Notes: generated from the sequence alone by a model not told the origin. A stretch of 64,000 nucleotides of DNA from Persicimonas caeni (GCF_006517175.1 NZ_CP041186.1:2445001-2509000), one strand, 5' to 3'. Counted from the stretch's first letter, positions 19,467 to 28,457 are shown. Made by a program: numbers and translations.

Positions 19467-19558
19467 TACGGTTTTCAGCAAAATTGAGGATTTGTTGCGT
19501 GGGATCTTACGAAGTTGAGGTCTGGTAGGGTTCTGGAGGCAATTTTTGTTTTTGTGCT

Positions 19559-19673
19559 CTGTTTTCCTCCTCCTGTATCCTCCTCCGTTTCGCTTCGCTT
19601 CACGGAAGAGGACGCCTCTCCTTAATCCTCTCCTTCCCTTGCTTCGCTGCGGGCGGAGAGGAGACTACGCACT
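19559..19673. repeat. Family B palindromic repeats, right of the DUF559 remnant
   Basis: TTTTCCTCCTCCTGTATCC, then CCTCCGTTTCGCTTCGC and GGAAGAGGACGCCTCTCC, then a TTGCTTCGCTGCGGGCGGAG segment and GGAGAC form the mirror arrangement of the left copy. Together the two copies bracket the nuclease remnant. Confidence 0.8.
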
Positions 19674-19790
19674 GCTCAACTGCACGGCTGTTCGGGAACG
19701 GGTAGAGAGGAGAGATGCTCGACAGCAAGTCAGCACCTGATCTAAAAACGCCCCAGCGTTTCAACACTCACACCCCCGGAGCAGTTGCCA

Positions 19791-20831
19791 ATGGATCTCC
19801 TCAAAACCCTCTCCGAACTACCGGGCGCGCCCGGTCGCGAAGAAAAAGTCCGTGACTTCATCAAAAGCAAGGTCGACGGCCTCGCCGACGAGGTGCGCGT
19901 CGACGCAATGGGCAACCTGATCTGCCGCGTCAAACCCTCGGGCGACGGCGAAGGCACAGATGCCCAAAAGGTCATGCTCGCCTGCCACATGGACGAAATT
20001 GCGTTTTACGTGCGCAAGATCGACGACGACGGCTTCATTCGGCTGCAGCACCTGGGCGGCTTCGACAACCGCAACCTCTTCGCCCGCCGCGTGCGCATCC
20101 AGACGCGCGACGGCGAGGAGATCATCGGCAACCTGAACCCGGGCGGAAAGCCGATCCACATCTCGGACGCCGAAGAGCGCAAGAAGATCCCGAAGATGCA
20201 CGAGTTTTTCGTCGACACCGGCCTGTCCAAAGAGGAGCTCGAAGGCCGCGTGCGCCCCGGCGACCCGGTCACGCTCGTCGCCGAGTTCATCGAGATGGGC
20301 AACCTGGCCAGCGGCAAATGCCTCGACAACCGCGTGGCCTGCTGGGTGGGCATCCGCGTGCTCGAGCAGCTCGCCGACGCCAAGACCGACTACGACGTCT
20401 ACGTGGTGTTTACCGTTCAGGAAGAGATCGGCATCCGCGGCGCGACGACCTCGAGCTACGAGATCGATCCCGATATCGGCATCGCCATCGACACCACCCT
20501 CGCCGTCGACACGCCCGGCGTGCCCGACGAGCACGAGATCACCAACCTGGGTGACGGCGTGGCCATCAAGATCATGGACTCGTACACGGTCAGCCACAAA
20601 GAGCTCGTCGACGAGTTCATCGAGCTCGCCGAGGCCAACGAGATCAACCACCAGTACGAGATTCTGCCGCTGGGCGGCACCGACGCCGCGGCCCTGCAGC
20701 GCGCGCGAAGCGGCTCGAAGGCGATCACGCTGAGCGTCCCGACACGCTACATCCACACGATCACCGAGACCATCCACAAGGATGATCTGAAGGCGACCGT
20801 GGAGCTACTGACGGCGTATTTGACGACATGA
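19791..20831 (+). CDS. M42-family metallopeptidase (glutamyl/deblocking aminopeptidase type)
   Basis: The 346-residue cytoplasmic protein carries the expected ligands and catalytic residues. These are ACHMDEIAF (first His and Asp), LDNRVAC (bridging Asp), QEEIGIRG (catalytic Glu pair), AIDTTLAVDTPG (Asp ligand) and the late His in PTRYIHT. GGTDAAAL precedes it. M42 enzymes form large tetrahedral aminopeptidases that trim short peptides. GGAG about nine bases upstream supports the ATG at 19791. The last four bases overlap tyrA (ATGA), suggesting a two-gene operon; no functional link between them is obvious. Confidence 0.9.
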   Translation: MDLLKTLSELPGAPGREEKVRDFIKSKVDGLADEVRVDAMGNLICRVKPSGDGEGTDAQKVMLACHMDEIAFYVRKIDDDGFIRLQHLGGFDNRNLFARRVRIQTRDGEEIIGNLNPGGKPIHISDAEERKKIPKMHEFFVDTGLSKEELEGRVRPGDPVTLVAEFIEMGNLASGKCLDNRVACWVGIRVLEQLADAKTDYDVYVVFTVQEEIGIRGATTSSYEIDPDIGIAIDTTLAVDTPGVPDEHEITNLGDGVAIKIMDSYTVSHKELVDEFIELAEANEINHQYEILPLGGTDAAALQRARSGSKAITLSVPTRYIHTITETIHKDDLKATVELLTAYLTT

Positions 20832-21946
20832 CCAAACTCGACGAACTGCGCGAACAACTCAACGAGATCGACGAGCAGTTCCTGCGCTTGGTGCAAAAGC
20901 GCCAAGCGCTCGTCGAAGAGATCGGCCAGGTCAAACAAAAGATGGGCCGCGGCACGCGCGACTTCGGTCGCGAGAAGGTCGTCATCGAGCGAGCCCGGGG
21001 CTTGGCCGACGACCTCGGGCTCGACCCTGACCTGGCCGCTGCGCTCTTTCGCCAGCTCATCCAGGCCTCGCTGACCGTCCAGGAGCGCGACCGCCTCGAG
21101 CAGCGCGGCACCGGCGGAGGGCGGCCGGTACTCTTGATCGGCGGCGCCGGGCGCATGGGAAAGTGGTTCGCCGACTTCTTGGACGCGCAGGGCTACAACG
21201 TCACCATCGCCGACCCGGCCGGCTCGGTCGACGGCTTCGAGAATGTCGACGACTGGCAAGCCCTTGACCTCGACGATTTCTACATGATCGTCGTCGCCGC
21301 CCCGATCCGCGCGACCAACCGCGTCCTGCTCGAGCTCGCCGAGCGCGCCCCCTCGGGCGTGGTGCTCGACATCAGCTCGGTCAAAGAGCCGGTGCGCCCC
21401 GGCCTCGAAGCCCTCGTCGCCGCGGGCGTGTCGACCACCTCGGTCCACCCGATGTTCGGCCCCTCGACCGAACTCTTGTCGGGATCCCACGTCATCTTCA
21501 TCGACCTGGGCGACCGCCAAGCCCTCGACGCCGCCCGCGCGCTATTCGACGACACGATGGCCGCCAAAGCCGAAATGAAGCTCGAGCAGCACGACCGCGC
21601 CATGGCGTTCGTCCTGGGCCTCTCGCACGCGCTCAACATTGCCTTCGGCGACGCCCTTGCCCAAAGCGGCCCCCGCGCCGAGCGCCTCGACGAGGTCTCC
21701 AGCACCACCTTCGCCCGCCAAGTCGGCGTCGCCGGCGAGGTCGCCCGCGAAAACCCCTACCTCTACTTCGAAATCCAGGCGTTCAACCCCTACTCCGACG
21801 AAACCCTCGCCGCCCTCGCCGACTCGGTCGCACATTTACGCGAGACGGTCGCCAACGGCGACGAAGAGGCTTTCGTCGAGATGATGGAACGCGGCCGCGA
21901 GTTCCTGACGGCCAGACCGGAGGCTTCTGACGGGAACAGTGGTTAG
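20828..21946 (+). CDS. tyrA: Bifunctional chorismate mutase / prephenate dehydrogenase (T-protein)
   Basis: The 372-residue fusion has an AroQ-type chorismate mutase domain (about 1-95), with LDELREQLNEIDEQFLRLVQ and KRQALVEEIGQVK. The NAD-dependent prephenate dehydrogenase domain has GGAGRMGKWFADFL (nucleotide loop, about 100-115), LDISSVKEP and SVHPMFGPS. The layout matches enterobacterial TyrA. It converts chorismate to prephenate and then to 4-hydroxyphenylpyruvate for tyrosine. It is translationally coupled to the upstream peptidase and convergent with aroC. Since the mutase is here and pheA (27553) lacks one, this is the only visible chorismate mutase in the locus. Confidence 0.95.
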   Translation: MTKLDELREQLNEIDEQFLRLVQKRQALVEEIGQVKQKMGRGTRDFGREKVVIERARGLADDLGLDPDLAAALFRQLIQASLTVQERDRLEQRGTGGGRPVLLIGGAGRMGKWFADFLDAQGYNVTIADPAGSVDGFENVDDWQALDLDDFYMIVVAAPIRATNRVLLELAERAPSGVVLDISSVKEPVRPGLEALVAAGVSTTSVHPMFGPSTELLSGSHVIFIDLGDRQALDAARALFDDTMAAKAEMKLEQHDRAMAFVLGLSHALNIAFGDALAQSGPRAERLDEVSSTTFARQVGVAGEVARENPYLYFEIQAFNPYSDETLAALADSVAHLRETVANGDEEAFVEMMERGREFLTARPEASDGNSG

Positions 21947-21982
21947 GCTATAGAGTTGGCCTTGCAGATGAGCGGCGCACGC

Positions 21983-23029
21983 TCAAAAGCGGTCGAGATC
22001 CTGGAGCCGATTCAGCTGAAACTCCAAGAAGTGGTCGGCGAGCACGAGCGCGGCCATCGACTCGAGCACGGGGATCGCCCGCGGGACGATGCACGGGTCG
22101 TGGCGGCCCTTTTTGGACATCTCGCCGACGGTGCTCGCCGGCTTGAAGTAGGTGAGCAGGCGGATGCGTTGACCGTTGGAGATGCCGCCCTGGATGCCGT
22201 TGGCCGACGGGCTGATGCCGGCCTCGGGGCCGTAGCCGCTCTTGCCGGCGTGGAAGTCGAAGCCCGACTTGGTGCTGTCTTCGGCGGCGTCGCCCAGCGT
22301 GCAGCCGACGACGGCGCCCACGCTCATCATGGCGTTGGCGAGGGTGTTTTTGATCTTGCGGAAGACCGGCTCGCCCAGACCAATCGGCAACCCGTCGATC
22401 CACAACTCGACGATGCCGCCGCGCGAGTCGCCCTGCTCTTTGCACGCGAGCAACTCCTCTTCGATGCGCGCGGCGACCTCGAGGTCGGGGCAGCGCGTGG
22501 CGTGTTGATCGACGCGATCGCGATCGAGGTCCTCGGGCACGTCTTGGGCGCGATGCTCGCCGATTTGGCGGGTAAAGCCGACGATGGAGACCTCGTCGGG
22601 CAACATCTTCTCGGCGATGGCCCCGCCGATGACCCGCGCGGCCGTCTCACGCCCGGAGGCGCGCCCGCCGCCGCGGTAGTCGCGGTGGCCGAACTTCTCC
22701 TCCCAGGTGCGGTCGGCGTGGCCCGCCCGAAAGAACTTCGGGTCGTAGTCGCGGCTGCGCTGGTCCTTGTTCCAGATGATCACGCAGATGGGCGTGCCCA
22801 AGGTCTTGCCCTCGAAGACGCCGCTCAAGATGTCGGGCGCGTCCTTCTCGTCGCGCGCGGTGGTGATCTTCGATTGGCCGGGCCGACGGCGCATGAGTTG
22901 GGGCACCAGATCGTCGGGCGACAGTTCCACCCCGGCGGGCACACCGTCGACAATCGCGCCAAGCGCGCGGCCGTGTGACTCGCCAAAGGTGGTCAACCGA
23001 AGCAAATTGCCGAATGTGTTGCGGTCCAT
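21983..23029 (-). CDS. aroC: Chorismate synthase
   Basis: The 348-residue protein has the chorismate synthase signatures GNLLRLTTFGESHGRALG near the N-terminus, DYRGGGRASGRETAARV, and GGISNGQ in the C-terminal half. It converts EPSP to chorismate and needs reduced FMN. The ATG at 23029 follows GGAGAG and gives normal length. It is the third aro gene on the minus strand after aroBA and aroKDE, separated from the latter by 208 bases containing short GC hexamer repeats, so it may have its own promoter. Confidence 0.96.
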   Translation of the reverse strand: MDRNTFGNLLRLTTFGESHGRALGAIVDGVPAGVELSPDDLVPQLMRRRPGQSKITTARDEKDAPDILSGVFEGKTLGTPICVIIWNKDQRSRDYDPKFFRAGHADRTWEEKFGHRDYRGGGRASGRETAARVIGGAIAEKMLPDEVSIVGFTRQIGEHRAQDVPEDLDRDRVDQHATRCPDLEVAARIEEELLACKEQGDSRGGIVELWIDGLPIGLGEPVFRKIKNTLANAMMSVGAVVGCTLGDAAEDSTKSGFDFHAGKSGYGPEAGISPSANGIQGGISNGQRIRLLTYFKPASTVGEMSKKGRHDPCIVPRAIPVLESMAALVLADHFLEFQLNRLQDLDRF

Positions 23030-23237
23030 AAAAGCTCTCCAATCAAGCCACCCGCCCCCGCGAACGTGCACGTGCACGCGAACGCAAACGAGCAGTCAAA
23101 GCTGCAATGAGTCCAATGTGACGACCAGGTTCGAGTTTCACCGACATGGTCGCTTTGAAAACCTTTGTCTTTCCGACCGTCTGTGCAGGAGGAAAGGCCG
23201 TTCAGGTGCACGAGCACGTTCACGGGGTTCGATTCGC

Positions 23238-25082
23238 TCACGAGTACCAATACGCCCTCTGCGCCCTCGCCTGAGCGTCAAAGAAGGTATCGCCGTTAAG
23301 ATGCACGCCCACGCCCTCGGGTGCAGCACGCACGCCGGTATAATGCAAGTCGACCCACACCTCGCAAGCAGGCGGGTTCGCGTACGTTCGGTCCGAATCG
23401 CCGGTGGCGTTCACCACCATCGTCACTGAGTCAGGCGCCGCGTCGGTCCAGCCCTCTCGCCCGCTAGCGTGGTGCACCAGGTCCCACTGCGACTCCTCCA
23501 ACGCCCGAAGCACCGCCGGCGAAACGCCGCCGCGGCCGATGATGGCCACGGTGCCGGGCGCCATGCCCTGCTCTTCGGCTGCAGCCAGCGTCGCCTGCAT
23601 GCCGTACTCGTCGGTATCGGTCGCCTCCCACTCGCGTGGCCCAATGCGCCGCAACGTGTTGGCGGCCGACAGCCCCTCGGGGTTCTCGACGACGTCGGGC
23701 GCGAGGATGGCGCGCTTGAGCGGCGAGGTAATCGACAGCCCGCGCACGTCGAGCCAGGCGGCGCTGTCGAGGAGCAACTCGAGCTCCTCCGTCGATGCCT
23801 CACGCCCGAACGGGATTTTAACGTACGAGGTGTTCCGTCCTTCGTCTCGGGCAGCGCGGCGATGCCAGACATCGCCCTGGCTCGACTCGACGGGGTCACC
23901 CAGCAACCCTTCGAAGCCGGTGGGCTCGGGCCCGGCGAGGTGTGGCAGCCAGCCCTGCAGGTCGAGCGGCGTCTCGACCGGGTTGTCGGTGTGCGTACGC
24001 CGCTGAGGCCCCAGGCCCACCGGCAGATAATTCGACGCGTTGCGCAGCACGAGCGGCGGTCGACACCAGGCGAACGCGCTCCCTTGCGGCAGGCACGTGA
24101 CCGCGTGCCCGGCCTCGCGGATCCGCGCGTCGGCGTCGAGGACCTCGAGCAAGTCGGCGTAATCGTCGACCACCGGCGCATACTTCAGCACGAGCTCGCT
24201 CGCCCAGTCGGGATGCGCTTCGGCGAGCTTGGTGGCTTCGTAAACGAGTCGGTCGACTCGCTCGGCGGCCGTCTCGGGCGGGTGCCACGACAACAACAAC
24301 GGACGTGGCTCGAGCTTGTCGAGCGTGCCCGCCTCGAGCACCTCGTCGATGAGCGAAATGTCGATATCGATGGCGGCCGCGTGGTCGAGCTTCTCGAGCC
24401 ACTCGGGCTCCGGCGTGCGCAGGCTGGCGAGCACGTCGACGTCGAGCGCCGCAGCTTCGGCGGCGTCGAGCAGGTCGCTGCGCACCTCTACGCCGGCCAG
24501 GCCGAGCACCCTGGCGTCGTGCACGGCGCGGTCGAGCTGCTCGGAGCCCGCAGGCACAACCCAGGTGCGCCCGGCGAGGGTCGACTCGGGTAATTCGAGC
24601 AGCCAACCGATCATCGTCGCCAGGTCACGCCCGGTGCGCTCGGGGCCTCGACCACGCGAGACATCGAGGCGCAGGTGCGCCGCCGCTTCCCAGCGCGGCT
24701 CGCGCTCGGCGACCATCCAGGCGACCTCATCGGCGAAGTCGTCGTCAGGGTTGAGCTGCGCGCGCGCCGCCTCGGCGACCTCCTGCCAGCCATCGCGGTA
24801 CAGCCAGATGGCCACGCCGTCGTCAGGCACCGGAAAGAAGCCACCGCCCAGCGAGATGATACGCGGCTGGCCCGTCGCCTCCGAACGCACCTTGTCGAGG
24901 TACTCGTGCTCGAGCCTGCGAAAGCGCGGCTCGCCGTCGGCGATGATCTCGGCGCAGGTCTGCCCTTCGCCCGCCTCGAGCACCTCGTCGAGGTCGACGA
25001 CCTCCAGGCCGAGGTGCTCGCCGGCGAGGCGTGCAGCGGTCGATTTGCCCGAGCCGCGATGGCCGATGATGTAGATGTTCAT
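23238..25082 (-). CDS. aroKDE: Trifunctional fusion: shikimate kinase - type I dehydroquinase - shikimate dehydrogenase
   Basis: The 614-residue protein has three domains. Residues 1-170 are shikimate kinase: GHRGSGKST (P-loop), VDLDEVLE, and SLGGGF. Residues about 174-385 resemble type I 3-dehydroquinase: GVEVRSDLL, IDIDISL, the His-bearing LLSWHPPE (about 266) and the Schiff-base Lys candidate in LVLKYAP (about 299). Residues about 389-614 are shikimate dehydrogenase: GLSITSPLKRAI with the catalytic Lys, SAANTLRR, ATDTDEYG and IIGRGGVSPAVLRAL. The domain order equals the C-terminal three-fifths of fungal AROM. The dehydroquinase part is divergent, so its activity is the least certain. The ATG at 25082 is used rather than the TTG at 25088. 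The upstream partner is aroBA. Confidence 0.88.
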   Translation of the reverse strand: MNIYIIGHRGSGKSTAARLAGEHLGLEVVDLDEVLEAGEGQTCAEIIADGEPRFRRLEHEYLDKVRSEATGQPRIISLGGGFFPVPDDGVAIWLYRDGWQEVAEAARAQLNPDDDFADEVAWMVAEREPRWEAAAHLRLDVSRGRGPERTGRDLATMIGWLLELPESTLAGRTWVVPAGSEQLDRAVHDARVLGLAGVEVRSDLLDAAEAAALDVDVLASLRTPEPEWLEKLDHAAAIDIDISLIDEVLEAGTLDKLEPRPLLLSWHPPETAAERVDRLVYEATKLAEAHPDWASELVLKYAPVVDDYADLLEVLDADARIREAGHAVTCLPQGSAFAWCRPPLVLRNASNYLPVGLGPQRRTHTDNPVETPLDLQGWLPHLAGPEPTGFEGLLGDPVESSQGDVWHRRAARDEGRNTSYVKIPFGREASTEELELLLDSAAWLDVRGLSITSPLKRAILAPDVVENPEGLSAANTLRRIGPREWEATDTDEYGMQATLAAAEEQGMAPGTVAIIGRGGVSPAVLRALEESQWDLVHHASGREGWTDAAPDSVTMVVNATGDSDRTYANPPACEVWVDLHYTGVRAAPEGVGVHLNGDTFFDAQARAQRAYWYS

Positions 25083-25121
25083 ATTCAAACTCGGCTAATG
25101 ACTTGATTCGCACGACATTTT

Positions 25122-25163
25122 CCTCTCCTCCCGCAGCGTAGCGGAGGGAAGGAGAGGAGCTTT
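25122..25163. repeat. Short family B palindrome between aroBA and aroKDE
   Basis: TTCCTCTCCTCCCGCAGCG, then TAGCGGAGGGAAGGAGAGGA, is a single family B hairpin. It fills most of the 100-base gap between the two fused aro genes. It may act as an intercistronic hairpin or attenuate read-through. Confidence 0.75.
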
Positions 25164-25182
25164 GCATGTTGGCAATGCTTTT

Positions 25183-27450
25183 TCACAACGCGCCAACCAC
25201 CCACCCCACACGCCGCGCATCGTGCCAAAAGGTCGGGTAAGACTTCGCCACCACCATCGGATTTTCAATCAGCAGCGGCGTCCCGCCCGCCGTCATCAAC
25301 AGGCCCGCCATCGCCAGGCGATGGTCGCCGTAGGTGGGCCATAATCCACGCGCACGCGGTGTCTGCCCCCCTGCGGGAATCGTCATGCCGTCGTCGCGCG
25401 GCTCGATCTCGATGCCGACGTCGGCGAGCGCCTGGGCGAGGTCGCCGATGCGGTCGGACTCCTTGTGGCGCAGGTGCGCGGCGCCCACGATATTGACCTG
25501 CGGGTCGATCTGCGTAGCCACGGCGGTGAGCACCGGCGCCAGGTCGGGCGCCTCGGCGAGGTCGACGTCGACGCTGTCGACGCCCTCTTCGTGGGCTTTG
25601 GCCAGCTTGGCGGCGATGTCGGCGGCGCGCGCGTCGGGCTGGCGGCCCGATTGGGGCGAGCGGGCGACGTCGGCCTCCACGCCGACCAGCCGCGCGAACG
25701 CCCACACGGCGGCGCTGCTCGCGTCGGTCTCGGCGACGAGCGTTGCTGGCTCGTCGAGCGTCGGAGTCGGCGCGAATTGGAACGAGCCGTCTCCTTCGGT
25801 CACGTCGACGCCGGCCGTCCGAAGCAGGTCGAGGGTCATGTCGAAGTACGGCCGACTCGCGATCGACCCGTCACCCGACAACGCCAACTCGAACCCGTTT
25901 CCACTCGTCGAAAGCAGCGCCAGGGCCGTGGCGTACTGCGACGACAGCTCGGCCGAGATCTCGAAGCGCTCGGGCCACGTCGACCAGCCCCGCACACGAA
26001 TGCCTTTGCCCTCGTCGGTCTCGACCGGCTCGATCGTCGCGCCGGCAGCCCGCAGGGCATCGAAGAGCGCGTCGTGCGGGCGCTCGAGCAGTCTCGGGGC
26101 AGCCAAAACGACCGTCTCGCCGGGCCGCGCGGCGCACACGGCGCTCAGGAATCGAAAGGTCGTGCCGCCCTCGCCGGCAAAGATCGTCGTCGGCCCGTCG
26201 GCTTCCTGCGACTCGGCTTCCTTTAACTCAGCCCCTTTTAACTCAGCCCCTTTTAACTCAGCAAGACAACGGCGAAGCCAGGCGACGTCGTCGGCCGTGC
26301 TGTAGCCGTCGATGCGCGTCTGGCCGGGGCGCAAGTGCTCGATGACGAGCGCGCGGTTCATCTCCGACTTGCTCGCCGAGATCTCCAAGCTGGCCGCGCG
26401 CTCCACGCGACGCTCGACGAGCGCCGGGGTCGACTCGAACCACTCGACCGCCTCGCGAAAGGCCTCGTACCAGTCGTCGGCGCTCACCTCGCGGGTGACG
26501 TACGGCTCGCCGGGGGCGTCGAGGAGCACCGAGCGCAGCTGGCCCTCGATGCGCTTTTTGTCGCGCTTGATGCCCGCGCAGAAGCGCTCGCGGTCCTCGA
26601 ACGCGCTGATGACCTGCGCCGGAGTCAACAACTCGTAGACGTGCCGGCGAAGGCGCGGGAAATCGCTCAGAAAGCTCGCCGAGAGCATGCCCCAGCAGAC
26701 CGCTTGGCCGTGCGAGATGCCCGTGTGCAGCTCGAGGGTGTGGGCGACGGTGTGCCCGAAATTCAAGAAGGTGCGGATCTCTTTGGTCTCGTAGAGGTCC
26801 TGGTCGACGATGTCGAGTTTGACGTCGATGGCGCGCTCCAACAGCTCCATCATCCGCTCGCGAATGTCGTCGAAGGGAGCCGAGGCGAGCTCGCCGACGC
26901 CGCCGTCGGCTTCGAGCAACTCGAGCGCGTCGGCGTCGCCCAGCCACAGACCTTTGACGAGCTCGGCGAGGCCGTCGCGGCGATGCTCGAGCGGCAGGGT
27001 CGCCAGCGCCTCTTCGACGAGCACGACGCGGTCAGCCGGATAGAAGGTGCCGAGCTGGTTTTTGGCCGCGCCCAGGTTCACCGCCGTCTTTCCGCCGTGG
27101 GCCGAGTCGACCATCGCCAGAAGCGTGGTGGGCACGTGCCACAAATCGACGCCGCGCCACAAAATACTCGCCAAAAACCCGACGGCGTCGCCGATGGAGC
27201 CGCCGCCGACGCCCACCAGTGTCAGAGGTCGCGTCGAGCGGCGCTCGAGCACCTGGCCGGCAAGCTCCTCGATGGAGGCGAGCCGTTTGAGCGATTCGCC
27301 CGCCTCGACCACGATGGGGTCGGGCAGCGCGTCGATCCACGCCTCGGGAAGCGCGTTGTCGACGACGACGATGGCGTCGTCGGGAAGCTCGAGCGCACTG
27401 AAACTGCGTGCGCGCGTGATTTCTGAAGTCTTGGAATCGGGTCTGCTCAT
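25183..27450 (-). CDS. aroBA: Bifunctional fusion: 3-dehydroquinate synthase - EPSP synthase
   Basis: The 755-residue fusion starts with 3-dehydroquinate synthase (about 1-345): GVGGGSIGDAVGF, LAMVDSAHGGKTAVN, GLAELVKGLW and the metal ligand motif FGHTVAHTLELHTG with SHGQAV. EPSP synthase follows (about 350-755): SASKSEMNRALVI, EGGTTFRFLSA, SSQYATALAL, RPYFDMTLDLL, LRHKESDRIGDL and TYGDHRLAMAG. All classic motifs are present, though the usual GNAGT reads GEGGT. This order equals the N-terminal half of fungal AROM. A small in-frame 15-base tandem repeat lies in the EPSP synthase part. ATG 27450 and ATG 27495 are both possible starts; neither has a convincing ribosome site. It is divergent from pheA. 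Confidence 0.93.
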   Translation of the reverse strand: MSRPDSKTSEITRARSFSALELPDDAIVVVDNALPEAWIDALPDPIVVEAGESLKRLASIEELAGQVLERRSTRPLTLVGVGGGSIGDAVGFLASILWRGVDLWHVPTTLLAMVDSAHGGKTAVNLGAAKNQLGTFYPADRVVLVEEALATLPLEHRRDGLAELVKGLWLGDADALELLEADGGVGELASAPFDDIRERMMELLERAIDVKLDIVDQDLYETKEIRTFLNFGHTVAHTLELHTGISHGQAVCWGMLSASFLSDFPRLRRHVYELLTPAQVISAFEDRERFCAGIKRDKKRIEGQLRSVLLDAPGEPYVTREVSADDWYEAFREAVEWFESTPALVERRVERAASLEISASKSEMNRALVIEHLRPGQTRIDGYSTADDVAWLRRCLAELKGAELKGAELKEAESQEADGPTTIFAGEGGTTFRFLSAVCAARPGETVVLAAPRLLERPHDALFDALRAAGATIEPVETDEGKGIRVRGWSTWPERFEISAELSSQYATALALLSTSGNGFELALSGDGSIASRPYFDMTLDLLRTAGVDVTEGDGSFQFAPTPTLDEPATLVAETDASSAAVWAFARLVGVEADVARSPQSGRQPDARAADIAAKLAKAHEEGVDSVDVDLAEAPDLAPVLTAVATQIDPQVNIVGAAHLRHKESDRIGDLAQALADVGIEIEPRDDGMTIPAGGQTPRARGLWPTYGDHRLAMAGLLMTAGGTPLLIENPMVVAKSYPTFWHDARRVGWVVGAL
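26221..26262 (-). repeat. In-frame 15-base tandem repeat in the EPSP synthase domain
   Basis: On the coding strand GCTGAGTTAAAAGGG is repeated 2.8 times, encoding AELKG-AELKG-AELK. The unit uses TTA and AAA codons, which are rare in the surrounding GC-rich gene, so it looks recently expanded. It sits in a surface loop before the FAGEGGTTFRF motif. Confidence 0.85.
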
Positions 27451-27552
27451 GACGGCGTTTTCATTGCGACGGGAAGCTTCGGTTGTATGCTCCATGCAAC
27501 CGTATGCATGATGGATTGCCAGCTACTTTGGTGCACGACACAGGATTGTTCA

Positions 27553-28410
27553 ATGGCCAACCAAGACTCATCCCATGCGCTCGAGGTCGCCTACCAGGGC
27601 GAGATCGGCGCGTACTCCGAGGGCGCAGCCGTCGAGGCGCTCGGCGACGCCATCACACCGATGCCCTGCGAGAGCTTCGATGCAGTCTTCGAGGCGCTCG
27701 CCGACGGCCGCGCCGACCGCGCCGTGCTGCCCATCGAGAACTCCCTGGCCGGCAGCATCCACCGAAATTACGACCTGATGCTGCGCCACGATTTTCATAT
27801 CGTCGGCGAGCATATCTTTCGGGTGCACCACAATTTAATGGCGCTGCCCGGCCAGTCCATCGACGAGATCGACGAGGTGCTGAGTCACCCGCAGGCGCTG
27901 TCACAGTGCGAACACTACCTGCGGGACCTTGGCGTCGAGACGCACGCGACCTACGACACCGCCGGCAGCGCCAAGCGCGTGCGCCGAGAGAAGCTAGCCC
28001 GCACCGCCGCCATTGCCAGCCGGCGCGCCGCCGACGCCTACGATCTCGAAATCCTCGCTGCAGGCATCGAGGATGATCCGGAGAACTACACGCGTTTTCT
28101 AATCTTGGCGCGCGAGCCCCAGACGCCCGCCGAAGGGACGAACGCGAAGACGTCGATCGTCTTCTCCCTCAAGGATCAGCCGAGCGTGCTCTTCAAGGCC
28201 CTGTCGGTCTTCGCGCTGCGCGACATCGACCTGACCAAACTCGAGAGCCGACCGCTTCGCGGGCGTCGGTTCCGGTACTTGTTCTATCTGGACTTCGTCG
28301 GCAGCGTCGAAGAAGAGCGTGCGCAGAATGCGCTGCGGCACCTGGAAGAGATCGCGCCGATGTTGCGCGTGCTGGGGAGTTACGGGCGCCATATTGTCCA
28401 AAGCGCCTGA
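27553..28410 (+). CDS. pheA: Prephenate dehydratase
   Basis: The 285-residue protein is a stand-alone prephenate dehydratase: VAYQGEIGAYSEGAA at the N-terminus, VLPIENSLAGSIHRNYDLM, SHPQALSQCEHYL and NYTRFLILAR. A C-terminal ACT regulatory domain follows (about 200-285), with DQPSVLFKALSVFALRDIDLTKLESRP, the usual Phe-binding segment. It converts prephenate to phenylpyruvate and is probably inhibited by phenylalanine through the ACT domain. There is no chorismate mutase domain. The start at 27553 is supported by AGGA about eight bases upstream. It is divergent from aroBA and followed by an aminotransferase gene 47 bases later. Confidence 0.95.
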   Translation: MANQDSSHALEVAYQGEIGAYSEGAAVEALGDAITPMPCESFDAVFEALADGRADRAVLPIENSLAGSIHRNYDLMLRHDFHIVGEHIFRVHHNLMALPGQSIDEIDEVLSHPQALSQCEHYLRDLGVETHATYDTAGSAKRVRREKLARTAAIASRRAADAYDLEILAAGIEDDPENYTRFLILAREPQTPAEGTNAKTSIVFSLKDQPSVLFKALSVFALRDIDLTKLESRPLRGRRFRYLFYLDFVGSVEEERAQNALRHLEEIAPMLRVLGSYGRHIVQSA

Positions 28411-28457
28411 TTACGCTAAAAAACAGGCCACCAACCCCAACCAACCCGAGGTCCGAA

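Noticed and set aside
19275-19518. Small plus-strand open frames in the 19.2-19.8 kb gap
   Set aside because: They run through family B repeats and the antisense of the DUF559 remnant and show no ribosome site or family resemblance.
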